The position numbers and the translations under genes are program-made. A stretch of 64,000 nt of DNA from Alicyclobacillus fastidiosus. Lineage in GTDB: Bacteria; Bacillota; Bacilli; Alicyclobacillales; Alicyclobacillaceae. The notes under the pieces were generated by a model. It had not been told where the DNA came from, made no database searches, and saw only the letters and a program-made list of their open reading frames with translations. Position 1 is the first letter of the stretch, and each line of letters begins with the position of its first letter. The stretch covers positions 3,958,501-4,022,500 of the forward strand of contig NZ_CP104067.1 of assembly GCF_026651875.1 (NCBI RefSeq), given 5' to 3'. Shown here piece after piece: positions 44,006 to 53,592 of the stretch.

Positions 44006-45418
44006 CTAGGACCAGTACTCACTCCAACGGGATCGCACAAGGTCCAGATGTTCCTGAGGTGGGAGGGCAATGGGAGGAAATTGGTGTTTGCGCGTCGCGT
44101 CGATCCCCATTTTCGACGACACGCGGCGAGATGCATCCAGTTGAGGGACGTCGTCGGCCGCCTGCGACGGATCCAGCCGTACTGCGGGCAGGTCTTCGAT
44201 GATAAATACGTCTTTGTGAGGTTGAACTCGCCACGACAAGGCCCAGTTGAGCATGAATTGATCACGAACATCGATATCGTCGTCGACCACCACGCAGAAC
44301 TTCCCCAGTGTTGGGTCGACAGACCAAGCCGCTAGCATCACTTGACGCACCTGTCCCTCGTGTTCCTTTTTCATGGAAATGGCCAGATATGCCGCTGCTC
44401 CTCCAGCCTCAAGTAAGTGCACGTCTTTTACGGGCAGTCGTAAATCACTTACTAGGTGCTTGTAGATACCAGCTTCGCGCCCGATACTGCGGATCATGCT
44501 CGACTCACTTGGCGGCATTTGACTTAGGAATGCTTGATAGATGGGCTGATTCCGATGCGTGATACACGTGATGTCCATCACATAGGACATCGCCTTGGGA
44601 CCCATATATCCAGGGTACTCGCCGAATGGTCCCTCTTCTTCCAAGAAATTCGGCCTGAAAAACCCCTCGATCACGATTTCAGCCGACGCAGGCACCAGCA
44701 AGTCGTTGGTTTCGCACTTTACGACCTCTACTGCCTCACCCCGCAATCCTCCTGCAACCGACAATTCATCCAATCCGTAGATCATCCTCGATACAGAACA
44801 AAGGCCAATCGACGGGTCTGTTCCCAGCACGATGGCAACAGGAGTGGGTTCATTTCGTTCATTGTATTGATTCACGTGTTTACGGGCGTGCTGCACAAAG
44901 TTCACCCATACCCCGAGCTTATTGCGTTCCTTTAGCATCACCCGATATGTACCGACATTCTGTACGCCGGTGTCGGGATCTTTGGTGAATACAAATGGGG
45001 ACGTCAAGTACGGTGCAGGATCTTTTCCAACCGTCCACGTTGGCACCGGAAACTTAAAAATATCGATATCGTCACCTTTTAAAATATTTTCCTTACAAGA
45101 CCCGGTATCGACTACTCGCGGAGAGATGGGGTGATTTTGGGCATCGGACCACTTTTGTTGGACTTGGTCGAACTCGGTGTCCAACGCCTTGGCGTAAATC
45201 GACCGTGAACCACCCAAAATGCCGAATACGACTGAGCCAGTATAGCCCTTGACATTCGTGAACATCAGCGCTGGGCGTTCGGTCTCCGGAATCGATTGAA
45301 ACGCAACGCGTCCCACCGCCGATATTTCCCAATCCTTGTCGACTTCGCGATCAATGACCTTCAGCTTCCCGATACGCTTCAGTGCATTCAAATACTCTCT
45401 CAAATCGCGGTAGCCCAT
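44006..45418 (-). CDS. UbiD/BsdC-type prFMN-dependent decarboxylase
   Basis: 470 residues. It carries the UbiD prFMN site: Arg159 in NVGTYRVM and the Glu262/Glu267 pair in EEGPFGEYPGYMG, which together make the E-R-E active site. MLAAWSVDPTLGKFCVVVDDDIDV and the C-terminal QFPPIALP follow. The likely reaction is reversible decarboxylation of a hydroxybenzoate/phenolic acid. The ATG at 45418 has AAGAGGAGT eight bases upstream; a GTG lies inside that site. UbiX is downstream, and a LysR-type gene lies upstream on the same strand. Confidence 0.92.
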   Translation of the reverse strand: MGYRDLREYLNALKRIGKLKVIDREVDKDWEISAVGRVAFQSIPETERPALMFTNVKGYTGSVVFGILGGSRSIYAKALDTEFDQVQQKWSDAQNHPISPRVVDTGSCKENILKGDDIDIFKFPVPTWTVGKDPAPYLTSPFVFTKDPDTGVQNVGTYRVMLKERNKLGVWVNFVQHARKHVNQYNERNEPTPVAIVLGTDPSIGLCSVSRMIYGLDELSVAGGLRGEAVEVVKCETNDLLVPASAEIVIEGFFRPNFLEEEGPFGEYPGYMGPKAMSYVMDITCITHRNQPIYQAFLSQMPPSESSMIRSIGREAGIYKHLVSDLRLPVKDVHLLEAGGAAAYLAISMKKEHEGQVRQVMLAAWSVDPTLGKFCVVVDDDIDVRDQFMLNWALSWRVQPHKDVFIIEDLPAVRLDPSQAADDVPQLDASRRVSSKMGIDATRKHQFPPIALPPQEHLDLVRSRWSEYWS

Positions 45419-45652
45419 ATTTAGCACTCCTCTTGAATAATGGATTCATGAAAAGTGTACGGACTAAACTTCACGAGTTTTCAGAATTGTTCCTCTATAT
45501 GAAATCTGGGGACCCAAATGATTTTTAGCCGCACCCAAAATTTATTTTTTGTCACCGTGGGCTTGTCCACCGTGCATACTCCTTACTACGAAAACTAGAC
45601 CAAACGCGTTGTGTCGCGCAGGGACTAGAACGTTGAAGCTCATTCACCCACT

Positions 45653-46528
45653 TTAATCACCAAGCCCCAAAACGCGACGGATGAGTTGAACATTTCTTGA
45701 TTGATGGGATTGTTGATGGTTGATCATATAGATTGGAAACTCCAGTACTGGCAAATTTTCAACGTGAATCGACGTTAGAACGCCACGCTCTAACTCCTTT
45801 TCTATTGATAAATACGGCATAAATGTTAGAAAGGCGCTCTGTAAGAGAATCTCCTTGGCAATTTCCATATTGTCAACTATCACATCTGTTTCAATCTCAA
45901 TGTCGTATTCCTTGAGCTTGTTGTCGACCAACTTCCAGAAGCCATGCTTTCTCTGTGTTCTCATCAATTTATATTTCTTGACAACTTCATAAGTGATGTT
46001 TGATTCAAGTAATATCGGGTGATTGGACGAGGCCACCAAAACGACTCGTAACGATTCCTTCAGCTGGGTTAGGATGATGTCCGGGTGTTCGATCCGATGC
46101 GTCATGAACGCCATGTCTAGGTTACCGTCCAAAAGAAGACTCAATAGGCTCAACGACTCGGCTTGACGGACGATAAATTTGGCATTCTGGTTCCACTGAT
46201 ACACGAGTTTCAAAATTTTAGGTACGAAGTGGACCGCTAACGTCGAAGTCGCACCGATCAGAATTTCCTGCACTTGCTGCCCTACCTCTACCTTTGCCTG
46301 TTCAACGAGATCGATGATTTGTTGAGCGTACTCCAACAACCTTCTACCTGCCGCAGTTAACTCTAGTGCTCCGTCAAACCGTTGGAGCAATGTCACACCA
46401 ATTTCGGATTCGAGATTCTTGATTCGACTTGTCACAGCAGGTTGAGCCAAGTGAAGCACCTTCGCAGTCGCCGTGAAGTTCCTGGTTCTGGCCACACTAA
46501 CAAAAGCAACTAGCTGGTCGAACGTCAT
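45653..46528 (-). CDS. LysR-type transcriptional regulator (BsdA-like position)
   Basis: 291 residues. The N-terminal 60 residues are the winged helix-turn-helix (FDQLVAFVSVARTRNFTATAKVLHLAQPAVTSRIKNLE), followed by a type 2 periplasmic-binding-like effector domain. It lies 225 bases upstream of the UbiD gene and on the same strand, not divergent as most LysR genes are. By analogy to Bacillus BsdA it would switch on the decarboxylase in response to a phenolic acid. Confidence 0.9.
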   Translation of the reverse strand: MTFDQLVAFVSVARTRNFTATAKVLHLAQPAVTSRIKNLESEIGVTLLQRFDGALELTAAGRRLLEYAQQIIDLVEQAKVEVGQQVQEILIGATSTLAVHFVPKILKLVYQWNQNAKFIVRQAESLSLLSLLLDGNLDMAFMTHRIEHPDIILTQLKESLRVVLVASSNHPILLESNITYEVVKKYKLMRTQRKHGFWKLVDNKLKEYDIEIETDVIVDNMEIAKEILLQSAFLTFMPYLSIEKELERGVLTSIHVENLPVLEFPIYMINHQQSHQSRNVQLIRRVLGLGD

Positions 46529-46638
46529 TCCTTCTCACCTCTGTTGAACTAGGTCCGATACCTTACGAGCTCAGCGACTGAATCGTGATTCGTCTCACAT
46601 AAACATTCGTGGTAACAGGGCTCACTGCTGATCACGAT

Positions 46639-47103
46639 TTACACTGAGGCACACTTGTGTTGAATATAGAAGTCAATCACAGGCTTATCGAGTGGATTGA
46701 TGTTCGCTGGGAGATCTGTATGGAAGAACCACTTTACCTCCAAGCTTTCATCTTCGTCCACTTTTATCTCACCTGTGAACTCGGTGGTCGTATAAATGAC
46801 TGAAGCCACGTAGACCTCGTGTCCGTTTGGATAGCGATAAAACGCATCTCGTCCCGAATGCACGTACAACAGTTCCAACTCGCCTGCAACGAGCCCTGTC
46901 TCTTCTAAAAGCTCTCGCCGCGCCGTCTCTTCAAAACTTTCCCCAAGCTCCATCGATCCCCCAGGTAATCCCCAGCAGTCGTTATCACTCCTATGCTGCA
47001 ACAGGAGTTGGCCGTCGTTGACAACAACAATGGCAGCGGCGGCCATAATCAACGGCTGCGACCCTAACACTTTTCTCAAATCCAAGATATACCCAGACAT
47101 CAT
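46639..47103 (-). CDS. NUDIX hydrolase
   Basis: 154 residues. The Nudix box is complete: GGSMELGESFEETARRELLEETGLV, with RELLEE coordinating Mg2+. The rest of the fold (VSVVVVNDGQLLLQHRS-like N-terminus, EVKWFFHTDLP) is typical of pyrophosphohydrolases acting on nucleotide derivatives. ATG at 47103 with GAGGGG upstream. It is monocistronic; substrate unknown. Confidence 0.9.
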   Translation of the reverse strand: MMSGYILDLRKVLGSQPLIMAAAAIVVVNDGQLLLQHRSDNDCWGLPGGSMELGESFEETARRELLEETGLVAGELELLYVHSGRDAFYRYPNGHEVYVASVIYTTTEFTGEIKVDEDESLEVKWFFHTDLPANINPLDKPVIDFYIQHKCASV

Positions 47104-47230
47104 AACGCCCCTCAAATCAACTTTAACGATTCATCATCTTGTTCGTCTCACACAGTCTCATACCCCAGTGTTATCCAGGAAAGGAATATGCGCAATAGGG
47201 TGATTTGCCTATCAGATAGCCAACTGCCCT

Positions 47231-48115
47231 TCAACTCTTCGTTGTCGCGAGCAAGAACCTCTGGATGAAATCTTGTGCTAGAAGATTTCCTGCCAGTGCG
47301 TGACCAGCTGCATTCGGATGCCAGCTATCCGCCTCGTACATTTTGATATTTTGGTGATGTGACTCGATGTATTGATCCATTTGCTCTGCCAAAGGAAGCA
47401 CATAGATATTCGGGTTGTGGAACCCGTCGACGACGTCCATCTCCGCTTGTACATACGCGTTCAGTGGCGCCTTGTAATAGGTTTCTGACGCATAGGTTGA
47501 AGGAGGCGTCACGATGACGACGACGACGTGTTGATTCATCGCGCTTTCAATTTCGTCGTGTAAAGCCTGTTTAATCTGGCTCATAGGTGTTTTCTTAAAA
47601 ATGTCGTCAAGCATGCCAAACGATATCACGAGCATATTCGGCTTGTAGTCGTTAAACAGGCGTGCCATTTGGCTATCGTTGAGAAACGTGCGACTGAGCT
47701 GCGTATCATCGTACTGAATGGGGCCGTATCCCACCTTCGATTGGTTGATGAAGTGGTAACTCACGTCCTGTGTGGAATTGATCGTACGGAACGCCCTGGC
47801 TAAGTAGCCACCTTCGCCTGCACTATCGCCCGTGCCATCTGCGGCCGATCCGCCGATGGCCACCACGGTGTACGTTTGGCCCTTCTTCGGAGCGACGGGC
47901 CAGATGGTCCACGGGTTTTGTGGGGACGCGACGGGCAGTGTTTTGATCAGACTCTGCGAATGACTACCAGTCGTATGAGATACGGTCTTGATAGAGGCCG
48001 CCGACATCCGCTCAACGGACGGCCGTTTGGCTCTCTGTTGTACCGAATAGATAGAGGTAGTAGATACCAGGACGGCGAGCAACCCGGTGCACAGCCAGAA
48101 TCTCTTCCTATTCAT
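47231..48115 (-). CDS. secreted SGNH/GDSL-type hydrolase
   Basis: 294 residues. One N-terminal membrane segment (about 5-25) is a signal or anchor. Block I reads VAIGGSAADGTGD, a variant of GDS with the serine placed GGSAAD. The oxyanion Asn-type motif is ISFGMLDD, and the catalytic Asp-His pair lies in DSWHPNAAGHALAG. Such esterases act on lipids or cell-wall sugars outside the cell. ATG with GAGGGG. It is divergent from the DUF2164 gene, and the substrate is not known. Confidence 0.85.
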   Translation of the reverse strand: MNRKRFWLCTGLLAVLVSTTSIYSVQQRAKRPSVERMSAASIKTVSHTTGSHSQSLIKTLPVASPQNPWTIWPVAPKKGQTYTVVAIGGSAADGTGDSAGEGGYLARAFRTINSTQDVSYHFINQSKVGYGPIQYDDTQLSRTFLNDSQMARLFNDYKPNMLVISFGMLDDIFKKTPMSQIKQALHDEIESAMNQHVVVVIVTPPSTYASETYYKAPLNAYVQAEMDVVDGFHNPNIYVLPLAEQMDQYIESHHQNIKMYEADSWHPNAAGHALAGNLLAQDFIQRFLLATTKS

Positions 48116-48282
48116 TCGCCCCTCTTCTCTCCCCTCGACAGCGGTAGTGGCAATCCAAACGGTGTGACGGAAAATATGGTAAAGTGTTGAATCATCGTCC
48201 GTACGCCGCTGGATGTTGGGATTAAGTGAACGGACGTGTCCAATGATACCGGGTCAATCGTTGAGATCGGAGACATGATAAC

Positions 48283-48543
48283 ATGCTGGTATTGAAAATC
48301 CCTAAAGAATACAAACAAATGGTCATCCGCAACATCCAATCATATTTTGATGATGAACTATCGGAGACCATCGGTGAACTCGCTGCCGAAAACTTGTTAG
48401 ATTTCATGATCAAACAGCTGGGACCGACCATTTACAACCAGGCGATTCGCGATGCCAGAGCCGTTGTCATTCAACAGATGGAGCGAGTCGACGACGAGAT
48501 TTACGCGCTTGAGCAATCGGTAGAATTGCGACATCGCGACTGA
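48283..48543 (+). CDS. DUF2164 family protein
   Basis: 86 residues. The family pattern is clear: KIPKEYKQMVIRNIQSYFDDELSETIGELAAENLLDFMIKQLGPTIYNQAIRDA, then an acidic tail. Function unknown; small cytoplasmic helical protein. ATG with a weak GGAG-like site. Monocistronic. Confidence 0.88.
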   Translation: MLVLKIPKEYKQMVIRNIQSYFDDELSETIGELAAENLLDFMIKQLGPTIYNQAIRDARAVVIQQMERVDDEIYALEQSVELRHRD

Positions 48544-48684
48544 ACAACACAAGTTTTCGTCCACATCGGCGAAATACCTGAGCCTTCCCGCGTGTGTTTC
48601 CACCACAACCATTGTATAATCGTAAGAAAATAACCTTTTGCAAGTAGACTGTTTGGTATGCAGAAACAAGGAGGATTTGTTCGA

Positions 48685-49245
48685 ATGGCACGTCATTCCG
48701 ATTACCCAATTGATGATTTGTTTCTAAACCGGTGGTCACCACGCGCCTTTTCCGAAAAAAAGGTTCCCACTGAGATTGTATACTCCATTTTAGAAGCTGC
48801 ACGCTTTGCACCGTCTGCATCCAATTTCCAACCTTGGCGCTTCGTCATTGCACAAACCGACGAAGAATTGGCGACGTTCGCCGAATTTATCTTACCCGGG
48901 AATCGGTTGTGGACGGATCATAAAGTACCTGTACTGATCCTCCTTCTCTCGGACAAGTATCGCCCAAACGGCGAGCCGAATCCGTACCACGCCTTTGATG
49001 CGGGTGCTGCGTGGCAGAATCTCGCACTCCAAGCACACAAACTCGGATTAGCGACACATGCAATGGGCGGCTTTGACAAGGCGAAGGCCCGCGAATTGCT
49101 TCAGATTCCCGAACAATTCGAGGTTTTAACGTTAATTGCCCTAGGATATCAAGGTGACAAGAGCGATCTGCCGGAACAGCTCCAGGAACGCGAAATGCCA
49201 AATGACCGCCGACCGCTTTCGGAGAGTATCGTGTCATTTAAGTGA
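48685..49245 (+). CDS. nitroreductase-family flavoprotein
   Basis: 186 residues. FMN-dependent NAD(P)H oxidoreductase fold: NRWSPRAFSEKKVPTEIVYSILEAARFAPSASNFQPWRFV is the classic N-terminal FMN-binding segment, and DAGAAWQNLALQAHKLGLATHAMGGF is the dimer/FMN segment. The ATG at 48685 follows AGGAGG. It may reduce nitro compounds or quinones, or act on an unsaturated substrate. Alone in its unit; a hairpin follows the stop. Confidence 0.92.
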   Translation: MARHSDYPIDDLFLNRWSPRAFSEKKVPTEIVYSILEAARFAPSASNFQPWRFVIAQTDEELATFAEFILPGNRLWTDHKVPVLILLLSDKYRPNGEPNPYHAFDAGAAWQNLALQAHKLGLATHAMGGFDKAKARELLQIPEQFEVLTLIALGYQGDKSDLPEQLQEREMPNDRRPLSESIVSFK

Positions 49246-49552
49246 GATGGCCAGACCAGGGTTTCGCATAACTATCGTCACAAAGAGAGCCTGTTGCCGA
49301 GTGGCAGCAGGCTTGAATGTCTTTCATGACATAAATCTCGCGATGTGTCGTGCAAAAAACGTACCAAGTGATTTCCAAGAGACGAGCGCGATCGACTAGC
49401 GACCACCACACCAGCCAAGGAATTACAGTACAAGCACAAAGGAGCCACCAATTGGGCGAAAAGAGGTCATGGTGTACCCAATGGGAAAATTGCGCATGCA
49501 ATAACTGTGTACGTATTTGTTGCACATCATTAAACGAGGGGTACTCGCTCAT
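49238..49552 (-). pseudogene. truncated CBO0543-like membrane protein remnant
   Basis: 104 codons. The first 60 (SHWVHHDLFSPNWWLLCACTVIPWLVWWSLVDRARLLEI) match the start of CBO0543-type Bacillota membrane proteins, which go on with four or more further spans. After residue 63 the sequence loses membrane character and family match. The gene overlaps the 3' end of the nitroreductase gene by eight bases. The rest was probably deleted. The CBO0543 assignment is from remembered pattern. Confidence 0.6.
49288..49313 (+). terminator. hairpin after the nitroreductase gene
   Basis: AGCCTGTTGCC and GGCAGCAGGCT pair with one mismatch. The T-tract is poor, so it is a weak terminator candidate. Confidence 0.45.
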
Positions 49553-49669
49553 AACTGGTCACCTGAATTCCGGCATTTACCACTGACATTCTTGCCATCG
49601 ACTAAATTGGATAAACTTTAGCGATGTAGTTTGTTACACTGAGAGCTGTGAAATTTTTTAGGAGGATGC

Positions 49670-50383
49670 ATGATGTTCAATACATACAAAGATGTCGAAA
49701 CAGCTATCGACCAGGTCGTTCAAGAGGAATTTACAAATGGCGTGTTTCTCAGCGCTTTAAGAAATGGTGAATACAGCATACCGCAAATTCAATATTTTGC
49801 TGTCCAATATTCGTATTACAGCCGCCACTTCCCTCGCGTGTTGGGCGCGGCAATCTCGGCGATGCCTCCCCTCGATACTTGGTGGGTCCCACTGGCCGAC
49901 AACCTCTGGGACGAGGCAGGTCATGGAGCGGTCGGGAAGTCCCACGAACAACTGTATAAGACATTCCTTCTATCCGTGTATCCAGACGTTCAATTGGATG
50001 ACAAAGGTATTCCGAAGCAGCCGATATCGCCCGCTGTGCAGAACGCCATACAAACCTTTATCGATTTTTTCCGCGACGCTTCTCCTCTAGAAGCGATGGC
50101 TGCAGTCGGGTTGGGATCAGAGATGTTCGCTGGAGCGGTCATGGGGGACATCGCAAACGGTCTGAGGCATCCGAATTACAGTGAGCGACCCCTCAACCTC
50201 CTGTTCTGGGACGTTCACGCAGACGAACACGAGCCGAGACACTATCAGTTGTGCAAAGACATCCTCGTTCGGTTCACAGGGACGAACGACCTCGAAACCA
50301 TGTACCATGTCGGATCGAACATCGCCAAGTCAGAAGCACTCATGTATACACAACTTCATCACGAAATGCTTCAGCGAGGATAA
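49670..50383 (+). CDS. TenA/heme-oxygenase-fold diiron-like protein (CADD/PqqC type)
   Basis: 237 residues, all-helical. Metal-site candidates occur in the right order for heme-oxygenase-like diiron oxidases: NLWDEAGHGAVGKSHEQ (Glu82, His92), GLGSEMFAG (Glu151), and WDVHADEHEPRHYQL (His183, Glu188, His191). Families include PqqC, UndA-like, and CADD, which makes 4-aminobenzoate. Strong GGAGG site before the ATG pair at 49670. No partner gene is adjacent. The reaction is unknown. A terminator-like hairpin follows. Confidence 0.82.
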   Translation: MMFNTYKDVETAIDQVVQEEFTNGVFLSALRNGEYSIPQIQYFAVQYSYYSRHFPRVLGAAISAMPPLDTWWVPLADNLWDEAGHGAVGKSHEQLYKTFLLSVYPDVQLDDKGIPKQPISPAVQNAIQTFIDFFRDASPLEAMAAVGLGSEMFAGAVMGDIANGLRHPNYSERPLNLLFWDVHADEHEPRHYQLCKDILVRFTGTNDLETMYHVGSNIAKSEALMYTQLHHEMLQRG

Positions 50384-50397
50384 TGCTTTCAATCAGT

Positions 50398-50429
50398 CGG
50401 AAAACGGGCGTGATACAGCCTGTTTTCCG
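50398..50429 (+). terminator. terminator after the diiron-like gene
   Basis: CGGAAAACGGG pairs with CCTGTTTTCCG (one G-T) over an 11-bp stem. The T-tract is short. Confidence 0.6.
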
Positions 50430-50556
50430 CATCGTTTTACATCGGCTAGAATCCACGCTCGTCCTCACTCATCTACATTAGAATATTTAAAAAATTAGAT
50501 CCAAACCTTTCACGGTGAGCATAGCATGGAGATATAGGCTGTCGGAGGTGTCAGTC

Positions 50557-51039
50557 ATGCGTGCTTCCGAATTACAAATCGCGGATTTGGTGTTTATCCG
50601 CGGAAATCGCTTGCTCGATCTCCCCGTCAAGATGTTCACCCAAAGCAAATATACGCATGTCGCAGGCTATTGTGGAACCGGGTTGGTCATCGAGGCGCAA
50701 GGATTGCGGGAAACCGGCTTCGAGGCGTTGAGTACCTATAAAGGCGTAGTCGATGTATATCGCCATCCGCATCTCACACAAACGCAGAAGCAGGACATTA
50801 TGGCGTTTGTCCACAAAGAGGTTGGTGGTCGATACGACTACCTCCTACTAGGCTGGGAGGCCGTCAGACACGTCTTTGGCGTATTCCTGCCCCACCTCAA
50901 AACGAAACGACGAATATGCTCCACGCTCTGGGCGGATGCGTACAAATCAGCCGGTGTGAATTTGTGTCCACAACATACATATCCAACACCCTCTGATTTG
51001 ACCAAATCAACCTATTTAAAGAAAGTGGGGACGTATTAG
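50557..51039 (+). CDS. YiiX/YebB-like permuted papain-fold protein
   Basis: 160 residues. It fits the permuted NlpC/P60-like (YiiX/YaeF) superfamily: a conserved His in SKYTHVAGYCG near the N-terminus and the Cys in RRICSTLWADAYKSAG later, the reversed order of usual NlpC/P60 enzymes. No signal peptide. The ATG at 50557 follows GGAGG; the longer frame has none. It could cut or transfer peptides or lipids; role unknown. Convergent with the MFS gene. Confidence 0.8.
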   Translation: MRASELQIADLVFIRGNRLLDLPVKMFTQSKYTHVAGYCGTGLVIEAQGLRETGFEALSTYKGVVDVYRHPHLTQTQKQDIMAFVHKEVGGRYDYLLLGWEAVRHVFGVFLPHLKTKRRICSTLWADAYKSAGVNLCPQHTYPTPSDLTKSTYLKKVGTY

Positions 51040-51107
51040 CTGCATACCACCAGACACAAGTGAGCTATCCGCGTAAGCCAACAGCCCACTTGTCTCCCGG
51101 CAGTCAC

Positions 51108-52349
51108 TCATGCTGTGTCTGCCGTCTCTTTTGGTTCCTTTACTTTCAAACGAACCCACAACATATTGCATAGATATAACGCGCCAGCCACACCGAGCAT
51201 CACTCGAATACCAAGAAACGCGGAACCGACGCCCCCAAGTAACGGACCTGCAAAACTTCCTAAAAATGTTGCACTTGAAGTGAAACCGTAAATTTGGCCA
51301 CGCTTGTCACTTGGAGCCATGCGGCCAATCAAGGCGTTTGCCGTAGGCAAAATTCCCCCGATGAACATGCCGAGGCCAAATCGGGAAGCCACGAAGACCC
51401 AGATGTTCGGCGCCAGTGCTTGCGGGAGATAAAACAGTCCTGCACCCGTCATGCAAATCGTCAAGACGCGTCGATAGCCAATTTTGTCGCTTCGCTTCCC
51501 GAGAAACGGGGATGCGATGAGATCAGCGAGTCCGGTGGCCGCGAAGGCGAACCCTGCTACGGTGTTCAGATATCCCACATTTCCTGCCAGCTCTTTCATA
51601 AATACGGAGAGTACAGGCTGAACGCTCATCACCGTGAACTGGGTCAAGAATAGGACCACAAACATCGACTGAACGGTCTTGAACTGCTTAATCGACTTAA
51701 ACTGTCCAATGAGAGACGGTTTCCTATTCGCCACAGCACGCTGGACCTGTGGTTCTTTAATCCATAGTAGAGTAATGATAAATGCGATAAAGGCAAAAAT
51801 GGTCGTGAGAAAAAATACCATGTGATAGTTGTTGTGAAAGTAGTCTGCAGCCACGCCACCAAGCAGCGGACCCACGAGCGTTCCGACCATACTGGACGTT
51901 TGCATCCAACCGAGCGAGAATCCTAGCCTGTCTTGCGGGATGACGCTTGCAACCAGTGCGATAGAAGCAGCGGAAAACCCACTAAACGATCCCTGTAACG
52001 CCCGAATGATCATCAGTTGCCAAGTACTTTGCGCCAAGCCGAGTATGCCTGTGAAAATGGCGATGGCGATAGTGGAGCGCAACACCATCATCTTGCGACC
52101 ACGCCTGTCGGACATCGCTCCCCAAAATGGAGACATGATGGCCGCCATTAACGGTGTCATACCTTGAATGATTCCTGTGAGCATGTCTACATGACGTAGA
52201 TTATGTACGCCGAGCTGTTCAACGTAAAGCGCCATAAACGGATTTGAACTGGAAAATGCGATGGACATACAAAACTGAACGCCTGCCATGATCCATAATG
52301 TCATCTTCCACGAAGGTCTTGCCCTACTCTCTACCTGTTGCCCGCTCAT
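51108..52349 (-). CDS. MFS multidrug-efflux-type transporter
   Basis: 413 residues, twelve membrane segments. Motif A in GAMSDRRGRKMM and a repeated form KRSDKIGYRRVL between segments 8 and 9; LVGPLLGGVAADYFH is the motif C region. It is the drug:H+ antiporter type (Bmr/YttB-like). ATG with AAAGGA. It lies 115 bases downstream of a MarR gene, a usual arrangement for drug-inducible export. Confidence 0.9.
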   Translation of the reverse strand: MSGQQVESRARPSWKMTLWIMAGVQFCMSIAFSSSNPFMALYVEQLGVHNLRHVDMLTGIIQGMTPLMAAIMSPFWGAMSDRRGRKMMVLRSTIAIAIFTGILGLAQSTWQLMIIRALQGSFSGFSAASIALVASVIPQDRLGFSLGWMQTSSMVGTLVGPLLGGVAADYFHNNYHMVFFLTTIFAFIAFIITLLWIKEPQVQRAVANRKPSLIGQFKSIKQFKTVQSMFVVLFLTQFTVMSVQPVLSVFMKELAGNVGYLNTVAGFAFAATGLADLIASPFLGKRSDKIGYRRVLTICMTGAGLFYLPQALAPNIWVFVASRFGLGMFIGGILPTANALIGRMAPSDKRGQIYGFTSSATFLGSFAGPLLGGVGSAFLGIRVMLGVAGALYLCNMLWVRLKVKEPKETADTA

Positions 52350-52464
52350 CTAAAATATTCCTTTCTGTGTGTCACCATGCGAGCCAGAGTACCCATATAC
52401 TGGATATCGACAAGTTGCACTTTGAGACACCTCGAAGTTGGTTGAAATCCACAGGAAGATCCCA

Positions 52465-52878
52465 TCACCTCCCGTCATCGGTCAGATCGACTTTCTTGAG
52501 AAGCTGATTCAACATCCTGCGTTCGTCCGAAGAAAGCGAAGTGAGTAATTCGTTCAACCGTGACAGGTAGACCTCATCTGCTTCGGCAAGTACTTTCACT
52601 CCGCGCTCTGTGAGAAACACTTTCACGTGGCGTGCATCATGGACTTGACGACGACGTTCGATATATCCTTCGTTTTCGAGTGAGTCCAGCATACGTGTTG
52701 CACCTGCAGCTGTAATTTCTAGGAAATTAGACAGATCTTTCACGCCGATTCCATCTGCAGACGCGATGGTCTGTAAAAATCTCCTTTGTGGACGCGACAA
52801 ACAGCCATACCGACGACCGAGTTTTTGGTATAGCCGGTCCAATAACCTTCCAATACTTTTTACGTCTTCCAAAAACAA
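52465..52878 (-). CDS. MarR-family repressor of the MFS gene
   Basis: 137 residues, winged-helix MarR fold: GVKDLSNFLEITAAGATRMLDSLENEGYIERRRQVHDARHVKVFLTERG carries the recognition helix and the wing. TTG start (52878) with GGGGTGGA; an in-frame TTG at 52872 is equally possible. It is upstream of the MFS gene on the same strand, so both are probably autoregulated together and induced by the exported compound. Confidence 0.9.
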   Translation of the reverse strand: MFLEDVKSIGRLLDRLYQKLGRRYGCLSRPQRRFLQTIASADGIGVKDLSNFLEITAAGATRMLDSLENEGYIERRRQVHDARHVKVFLTERGVKVLAEADEVYLSRLNELLTSLSSDERRMLNQLLKKVDLTDDGR

Positions 52879-53122
52879 TCCACCCCGACGAAATTATTTA
52901 ACTAACTCAATTTAATATTAACATACGCCAAGCCGTCTCCAAAGTTTACACGGGCTAATGAGGCCGCCAACGACGTCCTGCGTTGGGTTAAATTCGAAAA
53001 AAGTGCCCCTGACTATACAGGGCGCGCGGTTGTTTGATTTTGGGGATTCTTGATTCCGTGATAACGTATTGGGTAAAATCAACAAACCGCGATGAACATC
53101 GAAGCATTGATCGGAGGATATC

Positions 53123-53491
53123 ATGCTCAAAATTAAATTCTGTACCATTCCTGTGACGGACCAAGAACGAGCACTACAATTCTATACGGAAAAACTAGGG
53201 TGTGAAGTGTTAACAGATCAACCATTCGGGAATGGGACTCGGTGGATCGAGGTAGCGTGGCCCGAGCGAGAAACAGCGTTTGTTCTCTTTACACCACCGG
53301 GGATGGATGACCGTATTGGTGGGTTTTCAATGGCATCCCTAAGCACGGATAACATCGAGGACACCTACAGCCATCTCGGTTCTAAAGGTGTAGAGTTTGT
53401 TGAACCCCCCACGCGTCAACCTTGGGGCATACAAGCAATTTTCAAGGATAGTGAAGGAAACTCCTTCGTTCTAACTCAAGAACAGGCGTAA
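53123..53491 (+). CDS. VOC-family (glyoxalase) protein
   Basis: 122 residues: CTIPVTDQERALQFYTEKLGCEVLTD, TRWIEVAWPE, GVEFVEPPTRQPWGIQAIFKDSEGNSFVL. This is the single-unit YwbC/PhnB-like glyoxalase pattern. ATG with CGGAGGA six bases upstream. Substrate unknown; some relatives give antibiotic tolerance. Stands alone. Confidence 0.9.
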   Translation: MLKIKFCTIPVTDQERALQFYTEKLGCEVLTDQPFGNGTRWIEVAWPERETAFVLFTPPGMDDRIGGFSMASLSTDNIEDTYSHLGSKGVEFVEPPTRQPWGIQAIFKDSEGNSFVLTQEQA

Positions 53492-53592
53492 GCTCGAGAG
53501 GCCATCGAAGGTCCGACCGAGGATGACCTCTTGTTCGTGTCGTGTGTACCGCTGTCAAGTAAGCCAGTTGCCCCTATACGAATTGTATGTCC

